This document shows, piece after piece, positions 52,221-61,367 of a stretch of 64,000 bases of DNA. Position 1 is the first letter of the stretch, and each line of letters begins with the position of its first letter. A program made the position numbers and the translations under genes. Source of the DNA: Streptomyces dengpaensis (GTDB lineage Bacteria > Actinomycetota > Actinomycetes > Streptomycetales > Streptomycetaceae); NCBI RefSeq assembly GCF_002946835.1, contig NZ_CP026652.1, forward strand, positions 1,550,001-1,614,000, written 5' to 3'. The notes beneath the pieces are model-generated. The model saw nothing but the letters and a program-made list of their open reading frames with translations, had not been told where the DNA came from and did no database searches.

Positions 52221-53294
52221 TCAGCCGTCGAGGCGGAGTTCGCCTGGCTCGTAGCGGAGTTGGAAGGTCTGCGCGTGCTCCCCGTCCATCCAGTACAGGG
52301 TCATGGTCGACAGCATGCTGCGCTTGATATAGCGGGTGCGCGAGGGCATTCCTTCATCCTGCTCGATGATCCAGGCTTCCACCCGCTCCGGCAGCCCGAA
52401 CCTCAACGCGTATGCCTCTGGGTGCTCCGCAGAGCGCAGTTCCCAAACCGGATGTGACGCTGCCTGATTAATGCGGCGCAGGCGCACCGAATGTGTGGGG
52501 TGCGCTCTCGCATAGTCCACGAAGCCGTACAGATCATCCGAGGCCAGTCCCAGGACGAACGGTGCTGCAGGAAAGGCCAGGACAAGACCCAGTTGCGACC
52601 GGCTGTGCAGTGCCTGCGCCAGGTAATCGAGTGGGCCGCGAATCGCATCGGGCAGGTCCACGTCGCCCGCGTCCATTTCCAACAGCGGGCCACGAAGATA
52701 CGTCCGTATCTCGTGCACCTTCGGCCGCTCGGCTGCGGGGGTCACTTCGAGCACTGCGTGAATGGTGTCGGCCGTGGTCTTGACGAGATTCCGCAGTACG
52801 GCGAAGTCCGGTGCGGAGAGGTCGATCAGGGATATCTGGTGGGCCAGCGCGTAGTCCTGTGCCTCCGGGCTGAAGCCGGACGTGGAGAAGATCGCGTAGC
52901 TGTAGCGGTATCGCGTCCGCGGCCGACCGGTCCCCGGAGCGGTGAGCGTGGTGGTCTCGCCCTCGTTCACGTCATGGATCACACCGTGGCCGTTGCGGAC
53001 GGTGGGCAGACCAACTGGAGCTGTGGTCAGGTACTTTGCCTCGACGAACAGGCGGACAGGCAGCGAGAACGGCGGGACGTACCGGAACTGCCCGAGCGCG
53101 TCGACCTGGTGCCACGCCCCGCGTCCACGGACCAGCAAACCGTTCTTGTCCTCCTTCAACACCTTCCACGGCTCTTTGTCCTTGTCGTCGTCGGCCGTGA
53201 GGACCTCGAAGCCGCTGGACCGCAACAACCACGCAAGCACCTCCTCCAGGAGGTAGCCGCGCAAGGGTCCTTTGCCGATCGCTTTGCCTGCCAC
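52221..53294 (-). CDS. Orphan restriction-endonuclease-like protein
   Basis: The first 120 residues of this 357-aa protein look like a PD-(D/E)xK nuclease: a helix GYLLEEVLAWLLRSSGFEV, then HQVDALGQF and PVRLFVEAKY, giving D…ExK. This layout resembles Mrr-like restriction endonucleases. The C-terminal 200 residues are unrecognised and may sense DNA or a partner (VDYARAHPTHSVRLRRINQA). There is no methyltransferase or helicase beside it, so it may be a type IV enzyme or a single-gene defence protein. Confidence 0.65.
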   Translation of the reverse strand: MAGKAIGKGPLRGYLLEEVLAWLLRSSGFEVLTADDDKDKEPWKVLKEDKNGLLVRGRGAWHQVDALGQFRYVPPFSLPVRLFVEAKYLTTAPVGLPTVRNGHGVIHDVNEGETTTLTAPGTGRPRTRYRYSYAIFSTSGFSPEAQDYALAHQISLIDLSAPDFAVLRNLVKTTADTIHAVLEVTPAAERPKVHEIRTYLRGPLLEMDAGDVDLPDAIRGPLDYLAQALHSRSQLGLVLAFPAAPFVLGLASDDLYGFVDYARAHPTHSVRLRRINQAASHPVWELRSAEHPEAYALRFGLPERVEAWIIEQDEGMPSRTRYIKRSMLSTMTLYWMDGEHAQTFQLRYEPGELRLDG

Positions 53295-53368
53295 GACGGC
53301 GATCCTATGTACGGCCTTGATCTTGGTTCCAGGGTCCCCTCATGCGCGCGGGTACCGGGGTACGGCGA

Positions 53369-53415
53369 AGGCCCGGCGGTTCCCCTCCCGTGAAGAGAGT
53401 GGAACCGCCGGGCCT
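53369..53415. terminator. Terminator hairpin after the DUF317 genes
   Basis: A perfect 15-bp stem (53369-53383 with 53401-53415) and 17-nt loop lie 59 bp past the end of the minus-strand DUF317 gene. Confidence 0.75.
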
Positions 53416-53473
53416 GGAAAAGGGGCATCACCCCGCCGATCCCCCGCCTCGGTCACCGGCTCTGAGCAGCCCG

Positions 53474-54160
53474 TCAACCGCGGCGTACGACGGTGAGACG
53501 GTCCTTTGCGCCTTCGGGGAGCGTGCGGCGCGGTACCGGGCCGGGTGCGGCGAGCGAGAAGGCGAAGGCCGCGACCAGCTCGTGCGGGGTGCTCGCGCTG
53601 AAGCTCGCACACCACAGATACGGCGCCCCCAGCACGGGCTCCGCCCACGCCTGCCAGCCCAGCAGGTCATCGCGAGGGTCAGCGTCGTGGATGAGCGGCG
53701 GCAGCATCTCCAGCGAGACGTTCGTGGAGAAGCCCGGGTCGGTGGCGGTCGTACGCGGGCGGTCCATATCGCGCAGCCAGCCCCGGGTGCCGAGTGCGGT
53801 GAGGACCGACTCGGCGTTCTCGAGCCCGGCGTCGGGGGTCTCGCTGGCGTCGAGCGCGAGCAGGAAATCGGTGAGCGCCTCGTGCGGTACGCCGGCGGTG
53901 AAGTACGCGTTCCACTCGGTCAGGGCGGAGGCGCAGTGCGGGCGTGCCGATAGCTGCCAGGCCACCGGGAGGCCGCCCAGCTCGAACGGGTAGGCAGCGA
54001 GGATCCACTCGGCGCCGCGCAGGCCGTCGGGGCTCGTATAGAGCAGGGTGTTGCGGGAGGTCGGCCACATGCTCCAGCCGAGGTCGGTCAGGGTGTCGCC
54101 GATCCGCTCGGCGAGGACGCCGTCGTCACCGGCCAGGTGACGCGGGGCGACCCAGTACAT
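53474..54160 (-). CDS. DUF317-domain protein
   Basis: The 228-aa product opens with the DUF317 hallmark (YWVAPRHLAGDDG) and continues with WSMWPTSRNTLLYTSPDGLR, then a second DUF317-like unit (PLIHDADPRDDLLGWQAWAE). DUF317 proteins are frequent in Streptomyces plasmids and phage-like loci, with unknown function. A stop codon lies just upstream of the frame, so ATG 54160 is the only usual start. Confidence 0.8.
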   Translation of the reverse strand: MYWVAPRHLAGDDGVLAERIGDTLTDLGWSMWPTSRNTLLYTSPDGLRGAEWILAAYPFELGGLPVAWQLSARPHCASALTEWNAYFTAGVPHEALTDFLLALDASETPDAGLENAESVLTALGTRGWLRDMDRPRTTATDPGFSTNVSLEMLPPLIHDADPRDDLLGWQAWAEPVLGAPYLWCASFSASTPHELVAAFAFSLAAPGPVPRRTLPEGAKDRLTVVRRG

Positions 54161-54238
54161 CGGGTCCGGCGAGGTGGGGCGGAAGGGATCGATGGGGTGG
54201 TGCGGGTGCAGGGGCGCCTCCGTCAGTTCGGGGGTGAA

Positions 54239-54520
54239 TCACTGGCCGTCGTTCGGCCTGGCCGCGCCGCGTCGGCGGCGCGCGGGTGCCTCGACCGGAC
54301 CCTGCCAGGTCAGAGCGATGGCCACGGCGGACGGCAGGGGGCCGAACTGCTCGGCCTCCGGGGACTCGGCGATGTAGACCATCGGCCGGCCCTGCTCGTC
54401 CAGCGCCTTCTCCACACCGCCGAGGCGGTGGGCCATGGGGAAGAAGGGGTTGACGGCGAGACGGACGGACGCGTCACGGTCGCAGGCGGACAGCAGGTCG
54501 AGCAGATCTCCGACGGTCAT
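54239..54520 (-). CDS. Small protein between DUF317 genes
   Basis: The 93-aa protein from ATG 54520 reads TVGDLLDLLSACDRDASVRL, then RLGGVEKALDEQGRPMVYIA and a basic tail. This is a known type of short Streptomyces protein that often accompanies DUF317 genes. The role is unknown. A GTG at 54565 would add 15 residues. Confidence 0.65.
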   Translation of the reverse strand: MTVGDLLDLLSACDRDASVRLAVNPFFPMAHRLGGVEKALDEQGRPMVYIAESPEAEQFGPLPSAVAIALTWQGPVEAPARRRRGAARPNDGQ

Positions 54521-54624
54521 CTCGGGCGTGTGCGGGTCCAAGGCGTTCTCCAAGCAGTAGCGGACGGGGCTTCGAGAGCAGGGGCAGGGTACGCGGCACG
54601 TACGAGGGGAAGCGGACGCGCCGG

Positions 54625-54996
54625 TCACAGGGGCCGGGAGGTGGCCAGGATCTGGGCCACGACAGCAGCGATGATCTCCGCCGGGGTCTCCGTACCGAAG
54701 GACATCCGGTAGCCGGGAACGTTCGCGGTGCCGGTGACCGCGATCACCCAGCCCTCGCCCGTCACCCAGTCCTCGTCCGCGCCGCCGGGCCGGCCGTTCG
54801 GGAAGTAGCCGAGGTAGAACCGGCCGTCGCGCGAGCTGACGTGCACGTCGGCGCGGTCGTCGACGATGTGGGTGAAATCGGCCTCCGAGAACTGGTCGAC
54901 CACCTCCATCGCCTGACCGGCACCGAGCTTCCAGGAGCGGAGCCGCAGGGCCGCGACCGTGGTGGCGAATCCGGGTTGCGCCGCATCCAATGCCAC
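54625..54996 (-). CDS. DUF317-family single-domain protein
   Basis: This 123-aa protein reads VDQFSEADFTHIVDDRADVH, then RFYLGYFPNGRPGG and WVIAVTGTANVPGYRMSFGT, the pattern of a single DUF317 unit. It heads the small minus-strand group that also contains the 93-aa and 228-aa proteins. Function unknown. Confidence 0.75.
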   Translation of the reverse strand: MALDAAQPGFATTVAALRLRSWKLGAGQAMEVVDQFSEADFTHIVDDRADVHVSSRDGRFYLGYFPNGRPGGADEDWVTGEGWVIAVTGTANVPGYRMSFGTETPAEIIAAVVAQILATSRPL

Positions 54997-55340
54997 AGCA
55001 TCACCTCTCTGACCTGGGGTTTTTCAGAAGGTCGTTCAGGTTGACATGCCGCTGCAGCGTCCACCAGTCCTTTGGGCAATCTTCTTGTCTGCCACCGGCG
55101 AACTGCTGTCCCTTGTCATCCAATCGAGGCGTTTGACAGCGAACCCAGTCGTTCCGGCTACCTTGCCAGCGAACCTACGGGGTGAGCGCGTTGGGGGTGC
55201 CAGGTGGCTGTACCGGCTGGGATGGATCTTGTTGAGCAAGGGAGCGGAGGGCCCCAACCTCAGATGTGTTCCAAGCACTGCCGCGAGAAGGCCCGCCGAC
55301 AACGCACGCAGGCTCACCTCAACGACAAGCGCCAGGCGGC
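54997..55340. other. Gap without a supported gene
   Basis: Frames here are short and have no family signal. The promoter of the DUF317 group should lie near 55000-55050. Confidence 0.4.
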
Positions 55341-55715
55341 CTAGCAGTGATAACCATCAGGACACTCAGCGAGCAATACTCCGAAGACCCAGAAGAAGAG
55401 GACCGGCACGCTGGACACCGCTCCCATGATGGCGAAACGCCGGCGAGCCTGCCGACGACGCCCGAGCGCCACCACGAACCCCATGGCTGGCGCGGCCACC
55501 GCACCACTCAGAGCAGCCAACCCGAAGATCCCGCCGAACTCCTCCCGCACCTCCGGAAACCCCATCGCAAGGGCGATCGCAGGAGTCAGCAGGATGAGGG
55601 GAGTGGCCATCCACCACCACGACAACCCCGTGATCACCCGATCCACCCCGGAAGACGTCCGGCCATCAGGCGGCACATCACCGGGACGCCGGTCCGGAAC
55701 ACTGGAAGATGACAT
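55341..55715 (-). CDS. Small membrane protein
   Basis: The 124-aa protein has three hydrophobic helices (WWWMATPLILLTPAIALAMG, GGIFGLAALSGAVAAPAMGF, IMGAVSSVPVLFFWVFGVLL) after a hydrophilic start. No family is recognised. ATG 55715 is chosen over 55751. Confidence 0.6.
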   Translation of the reverse strand: MSSSSVPDRRPGDVPPDGRTSSGVDRVITGLSWWWMATPLILLTPAIALAMGFPEVREEFGGIFGLAALSGAVAAPAMGFVVALGRRRQARRRFAIMGAVSSVPVLFFWVFGVLLAECPDGYHC

Positions 55716-55922
55716 GCCCAAATCATAGGCATTCCCGCGGCCCAGCAGCACTTTGCGGTTGACGTCAGCGCCCCGCCCCCATCGCCTTCCCGGGCAGCAA
55801 CGGCCGCACGAAATCCCACTGAGTGGTGTGCATCGTGAAGTTGCAGGTCACGGGTCTGGTGTGCGCGGGCTTCGGGATGCTCGGGCTGGTCGCGGGCGGG
55901 TGACTTCCGCCAAGATCGTCGG

Positions 55923-56582
55923 TCAGCGGGCGACTTCGCGGTGCGTCAGGACGAGCAGGGCCCTCACCAGCGCGGTCGCCCACTTCGGGTCGGTGCGTAC
56001 CTTGCCGAGGAACCACCAGTTCTTGAGGTGGGCGAAGCCGTGCTCGACCGGCGCCCGGACCGCGGCCAGCGCCTGGTTGGACAGTTTCTGGCTGCGCGTC
56101 AGGGGCCGGTTCCGGGCGGCCTTGTAGCCGGTGATCACCGCCGGGTCGGTGTCCGGACTGCTGTCGTCGAGGCCGACGAAGCCCAGGTCGGCGATCGCAC
56201 CGAGCCCGGCCGCCCGTAGCTTGGCGGTGAGCTGGTCGTGTCGGCAGGCGGTGATCTCCGACGTGCGTCCGGGCCGGACCGCCGAGACCCACACCATGCG
56301 GCCCCGGTCGTCGGTGAGGGCGATCACGAGCAGGCCATGGCATTTGTGCTTACCGGAGTAGCTCCTCCGGTTCTCCGTCCCGGCGACGACGGAGGTGAGC
56401 TGGGTGCGGCAGCGCTGGCAGGATCCTCGGTGAAGCGTCGGCCAAGTGGAGAAGTAGGTCGGCTCTCCTGCCGGGCCCCTCCACTTCAGGGCGTCCCTGT
56501 GGAGCCCGACCCATGCCATCGTCGGCGAACCGGACAGCCGCGTGCAGTGCTCGCACGAGCACAAGCGACGGCCACAGGTCAC
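55923..56582 (-). pseudogene. IS5-type transposase remnant
   Basis: The C-terminal half is a DDE_Tnp_4 transposase: YSGKHKCHGLLVIALTDDRG, DLGFVGLDD and the glutamate helix VEHGFAHLKNWWFLGKVR. The N-terminal HTH half and the first aspartate region are missing; upstream residues (before about 56380) are in a frame without family likeness. The relic lies directly against the XRE gene end. No terminal repeats were found. Confidence 0.75.
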
Positions 56583-57967
56583 ATCGTCTGCTTGCCGGCC
56601 GTCGGGTCAGCGAGGAGTACGGCTGCGCGCTGGGACAGGTCCCGCGCGGCCGGTACGTCCTGATGGCGACCGAGCCGGACTCGCATGTCCTCGGCTGCCG
56701 CCTGGACCTTCACCGACTGGACGCCTTCGGCGCAGTCGAGGAAGTCGGTCCATGTGGCGAGCGCGCCGTCCAGGTCGCCTTCCTGGAGATGGATCTCGCC
56801 CAGGTTGCCCAGGACCGTGGCGCGGCTGCGGCGGCGGTCGAGCCCGTGAATCTCCATCGCTTCGTGCAGCCGGACGCGGGCTCCCGTCGTGTCTCCCATG
56901 CGGGCGAGGATCATCCCGGCCGAGTGCGACCATCGGCCGATGCTGAAGTGGCTCGCCCAGGACGTGCCGGCCGGTGCGTCCGCGGTGCGTTCGATCTGGG
57001 TCTCGGACTCCTTCAGGGCCTTCACGGCGAGCCGATGGTTGCCATCCAGGGCGGCGGCCTCGGCGAGGGTGGACTGATAGTAGGCGATGGCGCGCGGGTC
57101 GCTCAGTTCGCGGGCGTGGTCCATGCAGCGTTCCGCGAGGGCGAGGGCTTCGGCCCGGTAGCGGGGCCCTATGCCGATGGACTGGACAGTCATGCCCCGT
57201 AGCGCGGTCGCGGCCAGCTCGGGTTCGCCAGCCTCGTCGGCGAGCCGGAAGGCGCTGGCGTAGTACTGCCGGGCCTCGCCCTGGTGGGCGGGATCGTCAC
57301 CGAGGTCCTGGGCCATCCATCCGATGAGGTGGGCCAGTTGTGACGTTGCGGCGTGCAGGTCGCGGCCGGTCCGCTCGGTGTAGCGGCCTCGGAGCCAGGG
57401 GCCGACGGTGTCGGTGAGGTAGCCGCGGGCCAGGTGCTTGGCGTGGCCCCCGCCGTACTCGGCGGCCAGGTCCCCGAGCGTCGTGACCATCTGGTGGATG
57501 GCGCGGATCTCTCCCTGCCCGACCCGGACGGCTCCCGGCAGGGCGTTGGCCGCCCGGCGGGTGATGGCTTCCGGGTCCGGAACACCCAGCAGGGACAGCG
57601 CGGCGCCGCTGGACGTGGCCAGAAAGCCTCTGCGATCCACGGAGCTCCCTCCCAGAGCGAGTATCAACTCCACGGTATCGACACGCGCGGGCGTCGGCTC
57701 CACGACAGGGAACTGGGGGTGCCCCTTCGGCGGCACGAACCCGAGCAGCTCCGGGCCGACACCGAACGCTGCGCGCAGCGCGGTCTCGCAGTCCGGCCGG
57801 GGCCACCCGGGGTTGCCGGACTCCCACCTGCGGTAGGTGCGCTCGGACACCTCGAAGAACGGTTCGTCCAGGGCGGCACGGCCGGCACGGCTTACCTCGG
57901 CGGCGCCAGCCCTCTGGGTCAGCCAGCCACGTTCGAGCCGGGCTGCGCGTAACTGTTGATTGAGCAT
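56579..57967 (-). CDS. XRE-type regulator with helical repeat domain
   Basis: The 462-aa protein has a divergent HTH at the N-terminus (LNQQLRAARLERGW, SERTYRRWESGNPGWPRPD), the linker DRRGFLATSSGAALSLLGVP and a long TPR-like region (DEAGEPELAATALRGMTVQS, RVRLHEAMEIHGLDRRRSRA). It is divergent from the sulfotransferase-FGE gene, with 195 bp between starts, and probably controls it. ATG 57967 is preferred. Confidence 0.85.
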   Translation of the reverse strand: MLNQQLRAARLERGWLTQRAGAAEVSRAGRAALDEPFFEVSERTYRRWESGNPGWPRPDCETALRAAFGVGPELLGFVPPKGHPQFPVVEPTPARVDTVELILALGGSSVDRRGFLATSSGAALSLLGVPDPEAITRRAANALPGAVRVGQGEIRAIHQMVTTLGDLAAEYGGGHAKHLARGYLTDTVGPWLRGRYTERTGRDLHAATSQLAHLIGWMAQDLGDDPAHQGEARQYYASAFRLADEAGEPELAATALRGMTVQSIGIGPRYRAEALALAERCMDHARELSDPRAIAYYQSTLAEAAALDGNHRLAVKALKESETQIERTADAPAGTSWASHFSIGRWSHSAGMILARMGDTTGARVRLHEAMEIHGLDRRRSRATVLGNLGEIHLQEGDLDGALATWTDFLDCAEGVQSVKVQAAAEDMRVRLGRHQDVPAARDLSQRAAVLLADPTAGKQTM

Positions 57968-58162
57968 CAGGGCAGCAGCCTCCCCAACAAGGTGGACGTC
58001 TACGACTACTGCGGGACGCGTCCGCGAGCAAGCCGGTCCGCCGGACACGTCCCGGCAATGGCCGCTCAATGGCCGCTCCGTGTCCTAGTGATGGCCTTCC
58101 CGGCCCCCGGAGACTCCTGTGCACCATGCCCCCTCGGGGCTCCTGTCCACTGGAGGTGTCGC

Positions 58163-59956
58163 GTGAGTACGCGCATCAGCAGCGATCAGCGGGAAGCAGC
58201 ATCAAGCCTGTGCGGACAGCCGGGCAGTGCCCAGCTCGACGGCACTGTCGCGAGCGTGGCCGCCCGAGTGGAGCGGCTGGCCGAGCAGGTAGGGCACCAG
58301 CCGCCGGTGCTCGCACTGGGTGTCTTCGAACGGGTCGGCTCGAACTGGCTGTCCGACTCGCTGCGTCAGGTGATGGCGCAGCACAACGAGCCGTTCCGGC
58401 AGCAGCTCAGCCGGGCGCACCCCCTGTCGCCCAGCGACCGTGTCCCGCCTGCCCTCCAGGGCACCGGGCTCACCGGTTTGGGTCGGCACCAGTTGGTGTG
58501 TGCGCTCAGCGACCTGCACGGGGAACGGCGGCACCTGGTCAAGGAGACCAACCTGTTCTTCGCGGCCGACACGGTCCTCGGGCTGCTCCCCCAGTCGCCG
58601 GCCATCGTCCTGACGCGCGCGCCGGTCGGCATCGCGTCGTCGTTCGCCCGGGGGCGGCTTTGGGACCGCTGGCGGTACAAGGACCGGTACGCGCAGGTGT
58701 CGGCGTCGGCTCGCGCGCCGCGGTGGCGTGCGGCGTTCGCCGGTCTCCTGCCTGCCGACGACCCGGACCCGTCGACGGCGCTGGGGCGGCTGATTGCAGT
58801 GAACGCTGTGCTGCTGGCCCGGGCCCTGCACGATCCGGGCAACAGTGCCCGGCCGTGTCTGGTCATCCCGTACGAGCGGCACGTGGCCGACCGTGAGGGC
58901 ACCCTGGCGGACCTGGCGGGCTTCGTCGACGTCACCGCACCGGTGGCCGAGGAACCGCGGTCCGGCCGTGAGCGGGCGGCAGTGGATGCGACGTTCGCGA
59001 CGAGCGGCCACAAGGACGGGCTGGTCGCCGAGCTTCAGTCCGGCGAGGCGGCCTTGGTCAGCGAGGCGGTGGCCGCGACGCTCGACCAGGCCGGGCAGGT
59101 ACTCGACGCGCAGGTGGCCCGTACGGCCGGGGAGTGGCTGGCCGGTGACGACCTGTACGAGCTGCGGGCGCCCGCCGCCCTGCCGGTCCACACGCGGCCG
59201 GTGCCCGTGTCCCACCCTGCTCCGCAGCCCGCTTACCGGGCTGCGGCGCCCGGGGCGGGCTGGCGCAACCTGCTGGTGAGCAACGCGGAGATGGCCGAGA
59301 TGCTGACGCTGCTGCACGCGGGCGGGGCGCCGAACAGCCGCCTGGGCACTCACCTGCTGGTGTGCCCGATGCCGCACGAGCGCGGCGGGCGGCTCCACTT
59401 CGACGAGCAGCAGCGGAAATGGCGGGTGTCCCGTGGGTTCGAGGACCATCCCGCGTACTGGGTGACGTGGGTCGGTGCTGCGCTCATGGCCGCCTGGAAC
59501 GGCGCCCGGCTGCCGACCCGGGCGGAGGTCCTGGAGGCGACGACCGGCGCCCGCGCGGTGAACTGTGACTACGTGATCGGCGACACCTGCTCCGTGGCCG
59601 AGCCGGGACTTGGCCGGGAGGACGTCCATCACCTGGTCGGCAACGTGCAGGTGTGGTGCGCCGACGGCCCGCAGCAGCCGGACGAGCAGCCCGTGCAGCG
59701 GTACGTGGCGGGCGCGGCCTGGAACACCCCGGGCTCGTGGGAGGCGGTCTCTGCCGTGCGGTCCCGCTACCTGCTCGGTTCCTCGCGGGGTGTGGGCGTC
59801 CGTCTGGTGCGCGACGCCCACACCACCAATGCCACCCAGCTCGGGGCGTGGGAGCTGGCGAACCTGCTCAACCGGTGGGTGACAGCGGCGGACAGCAGCG
59901 ACCAGACCACGCCGGGCGACCTGGACCGGCTGCTGCTCGATACTTTGGGGTCATAG
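58163..59956 (+). CDS. Sulfotransferase domain fused to an FGE-sulfatase-like domain
   Basis: The 597-aa protein has two parts. Residues 40-300 look like a P-loop sulfotransferase, with the 5'-phosphosulfate loop-like FERVGSNWLSDSLRQV and the 3'-phosphate-binding region VLTRAPVGIASSFARGRLWD. Residues 360-590 resemble formylglycine-generating enzyme/EgtB C-terminal folds (YWVTWVGAALMAAWNGARLP, TRAEVLEAT, GNVQVWCADG, RYVAGAAWNTP). GTG 58163 follows GGAGG. The fusion is unusual. Beside a NUDIX and a sugar nucleotidyltransferase gene, sulfation of a sugar product is a reasonable guess. Confidence 0.7.
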   Translation: MSTRISSDQREAASSLCGQPGSAQLDGTVASVAARVERLAEQVGHQPPVLALGVFERVGSNWLSDSLRQVMAQHNEPFRQQLSRAHPLSPSDRVPPALQGTGLTGLGRHQLVCALSDLHGERRHLVKETNLFFAADTVLGLLPQSPAIVLTRAPVGIASSFARGRLWDRWRYKDRYAQVSASARAPRWRAAFAGLLPADDPDPSTALGRLIAVNAVLLARALHDPGNSARPCLVIPYERHVADREGTLADLAGFVDVTAPVAEEPRSGRERAAVDATFATSGHKDGLVAELQSGEAALVSEAVAATLDQAGQVLDAQVARTAGEWLAGDDLYELRAPAALPVHTRPVPVSHPAPQPAYRAAAPGAGWRNLLVSNAEMAEMLTLLHAGGAPNSRLGTHLLVCPMPHERGGRLHFDEQQRKWRVSRGFEDHPAYWVTWVGAALMAAWNGARLPTRAEVLEATTGARAVNCDYVIGDTCSVAEPGLGREDVHHLVGNVQVWCADGPQQPDEQPVQRYVAGAAWNTPGSWEAVSAVRSRYLLGSSRGVGVRLVRDAHTTNATQLGAWELANLLNRWVTAADSSDQTTPGDLDRLLLDTLGS

Positions 59957-60385
59957 GCCGATGGCGCTCTTGGGTCCCATGTACGAGCCGGCGCCCGGGA
60001 AGCCGTCCCGACACAGCTTCACGAACAGGTCCGTGAAGCCGAGGCTGGGCAGGTCGTCGAGTGGTACGAACTCGACTGAGTGGATCGGCCGGGTGTCGGC
60101 GCCCTCGGCGACGGCGCCGAGTTCCCCGCCGACGATGCGGGCCTCGAAGGTGATGTGCACGACGTGAGCCGGAACGTTGTCGCACAGGTACAGCAGCCGG
60201 CCGATCTCGACTTCGGCGCCGGTCTCTTCCCGCATCTCCCGGACCAGGGCCTCTTCGAGGGTCTCGCCTTCCTCGACCTTGCCACCCGGCAGGGACCAGC
60301 GGCGTGGCCCGTCGGTGTCCTGGTGCAGCAGAAGGATCTTGTCGTCGTCGCTGAGGACGATGCCCGTTACGCGTGTGTGCAGCAT
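59951..60385 (-). CDS. NUDIX hydrolase
   Basis: This 144-aa protein is a single Nudix domain: RVTGIVLSDDDKILLLHQD, then the box GGKVEEGETLEEALVREMRE ETGA. The substrate is unknown. It ends over the last 6 bp of the fusion gene and is divergent from the nucleotidyltransferase gene (44 bp between starts), so the three are probably one functional group. Confidence 0.85.
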   Translation of the reverse strand: MLHTRVTGIVLSDDDKILLLHQDTDGPRRWSLPGGKVEEGETLEEALVREMREETGAEVEIGRLLYLCDNVPAHVVHITFEARIVGGELGAVAEGADTRPIHSVEFVPLDDLPSLGFTDLFVKLCRDGFPGAGSYMGPKSAIGL

Positions 60386-60429
60386 TCGCCGACGCTACCG
60401 CTCTCCAACCCGACGCGAGGGGGACACCG

Positions 60430-61251
60430 ATGAATCAGACGACGGCCATCGCGGTCGCGCCGGTGGTGATTGCCGCCGGGGGGCTGGGGACGCGCGTGGG
60501 CGGCTGGTCGCAGTACCTGCCGAAGGAACTCCGTCCGGTCCGGGGGCGGCCCGGCCTCGCGCACATCGTGGACGAGGCCGGGGCGACGGGGGCCGAGCGG
60601 GCCGTGGTGGTCCATCACCCGTACTACACGCCGCTCGTGCCGTGGACTCGTCGGGTTCTGGCGCCGGGTGCGCTGGCCCGCTATCAGCTGCTGGCCCGTC
60701 AGCCGGTGGAGGAGCCGCGCCCGGCGGACCGGGTCCGGGTCGGCTTCATCCCGCAGCGGGGCCGGTACGCGGACGTCACGTCCGTACTCGAAGGTGCCGA
60801 ACATGTGCGCTCGGGGGACGTGTACGTGGTGTTCGCTGACAACGTCGATGCCACGCACACGGCGCTGCCGCTGCTCGCTTCCGCGACGACACCTGGGGTT
60901 CCGGCTGTGCTCGGCACGCCCTTCGACGTGGAGGCGGCCAGCTGCTACGGGGTCATCGTCTGTGCGGGCACCGGCCCGGTACAGACGATGGTCGGGCTCA
61001 TCGAGAAGCCCAGCCCGCCGGAGGCGGCACGACTGATGGAGCAGCACGGTTCTGGTGCTCTACGGCTGTTGCAGGGCCGGATGCGGATCACGCCGGATCT
61101 GCTGGGCTATCTGGACACGGCCGCGCGGTGTTCTGCTGCCGAGCCGAAGCTGTCGCTGGCGGTCGCCGCGTACGCTCGCGCGCACCGCGTCCATGTCGTC
61201 ACCACCACCCAGCCGATGATCGACCTCGGGTTGGCCGGGGGCGAGCTGTAG
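60430..61251 (+). CDS. Sugar-1-phosphate nucleotidyltransferase-like protein
   Basis: The 273-aa protein has the nucleotidyltransferase signature VVIAAGGLGTRVGGWSQYLP with KELRPV (normally GxGTRxxPxTxxxPK). Further features are YVVFADNVDAT at the metal site and GLIEKPSPPE, as in GalU/RmlA enzymes. It would activate a sugar phosphate with an NTP. The proline in the signature is missing (GWSQYLPKEL), so activity may differ. It lies next to NUDIX and sulfotransferase genes. Confidence 0.8.
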   Translation: MNQTTAIAVAPVVIAAGGLGTRVGGWSQYLPKELRPVRGRPGLAHIVDEAGATGAERAVVVHHPYYTPLVPWTRRVLAPGALARYQLLARQPVEEPRPADRVRVGFIPQRGRYADVTSVLEGAEHVRSGDVYVVFADNVDATHTALPLLASATTPGVPAVLGTPFDVEAASCYGVIVCAGTGPVQTMVGLIEKPSPPEAARLMEQHGSGALRLLQGRMRITPDLLGYLDTAARCSAAEPKLSLAVAAYARAHRVHVVTTTQPMIDLGLAGGEL

Positions 61252-61320
61252 TCAGCGGCTCAGCCTGTCACCGTCGTCCAGCCCGTGTGACACAACGATC
61301 AATACCTCACCCATTAGGAT

Positions 61321-61346
61321 CCCCCGCTGCCCAAAGGCGGCGGGGG
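61321..61346. terminator. Terminator hairpin between convergent genes
   Basis: An 11-bp stem with one G-U pair (61321-61331 with 61336-61346) and 4-nt loop lies between genes ending at 61251 and 61368. Confidence 0.75.
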
Positions 61347-61367
61347 CACTCACGGATGTACCGCGCT

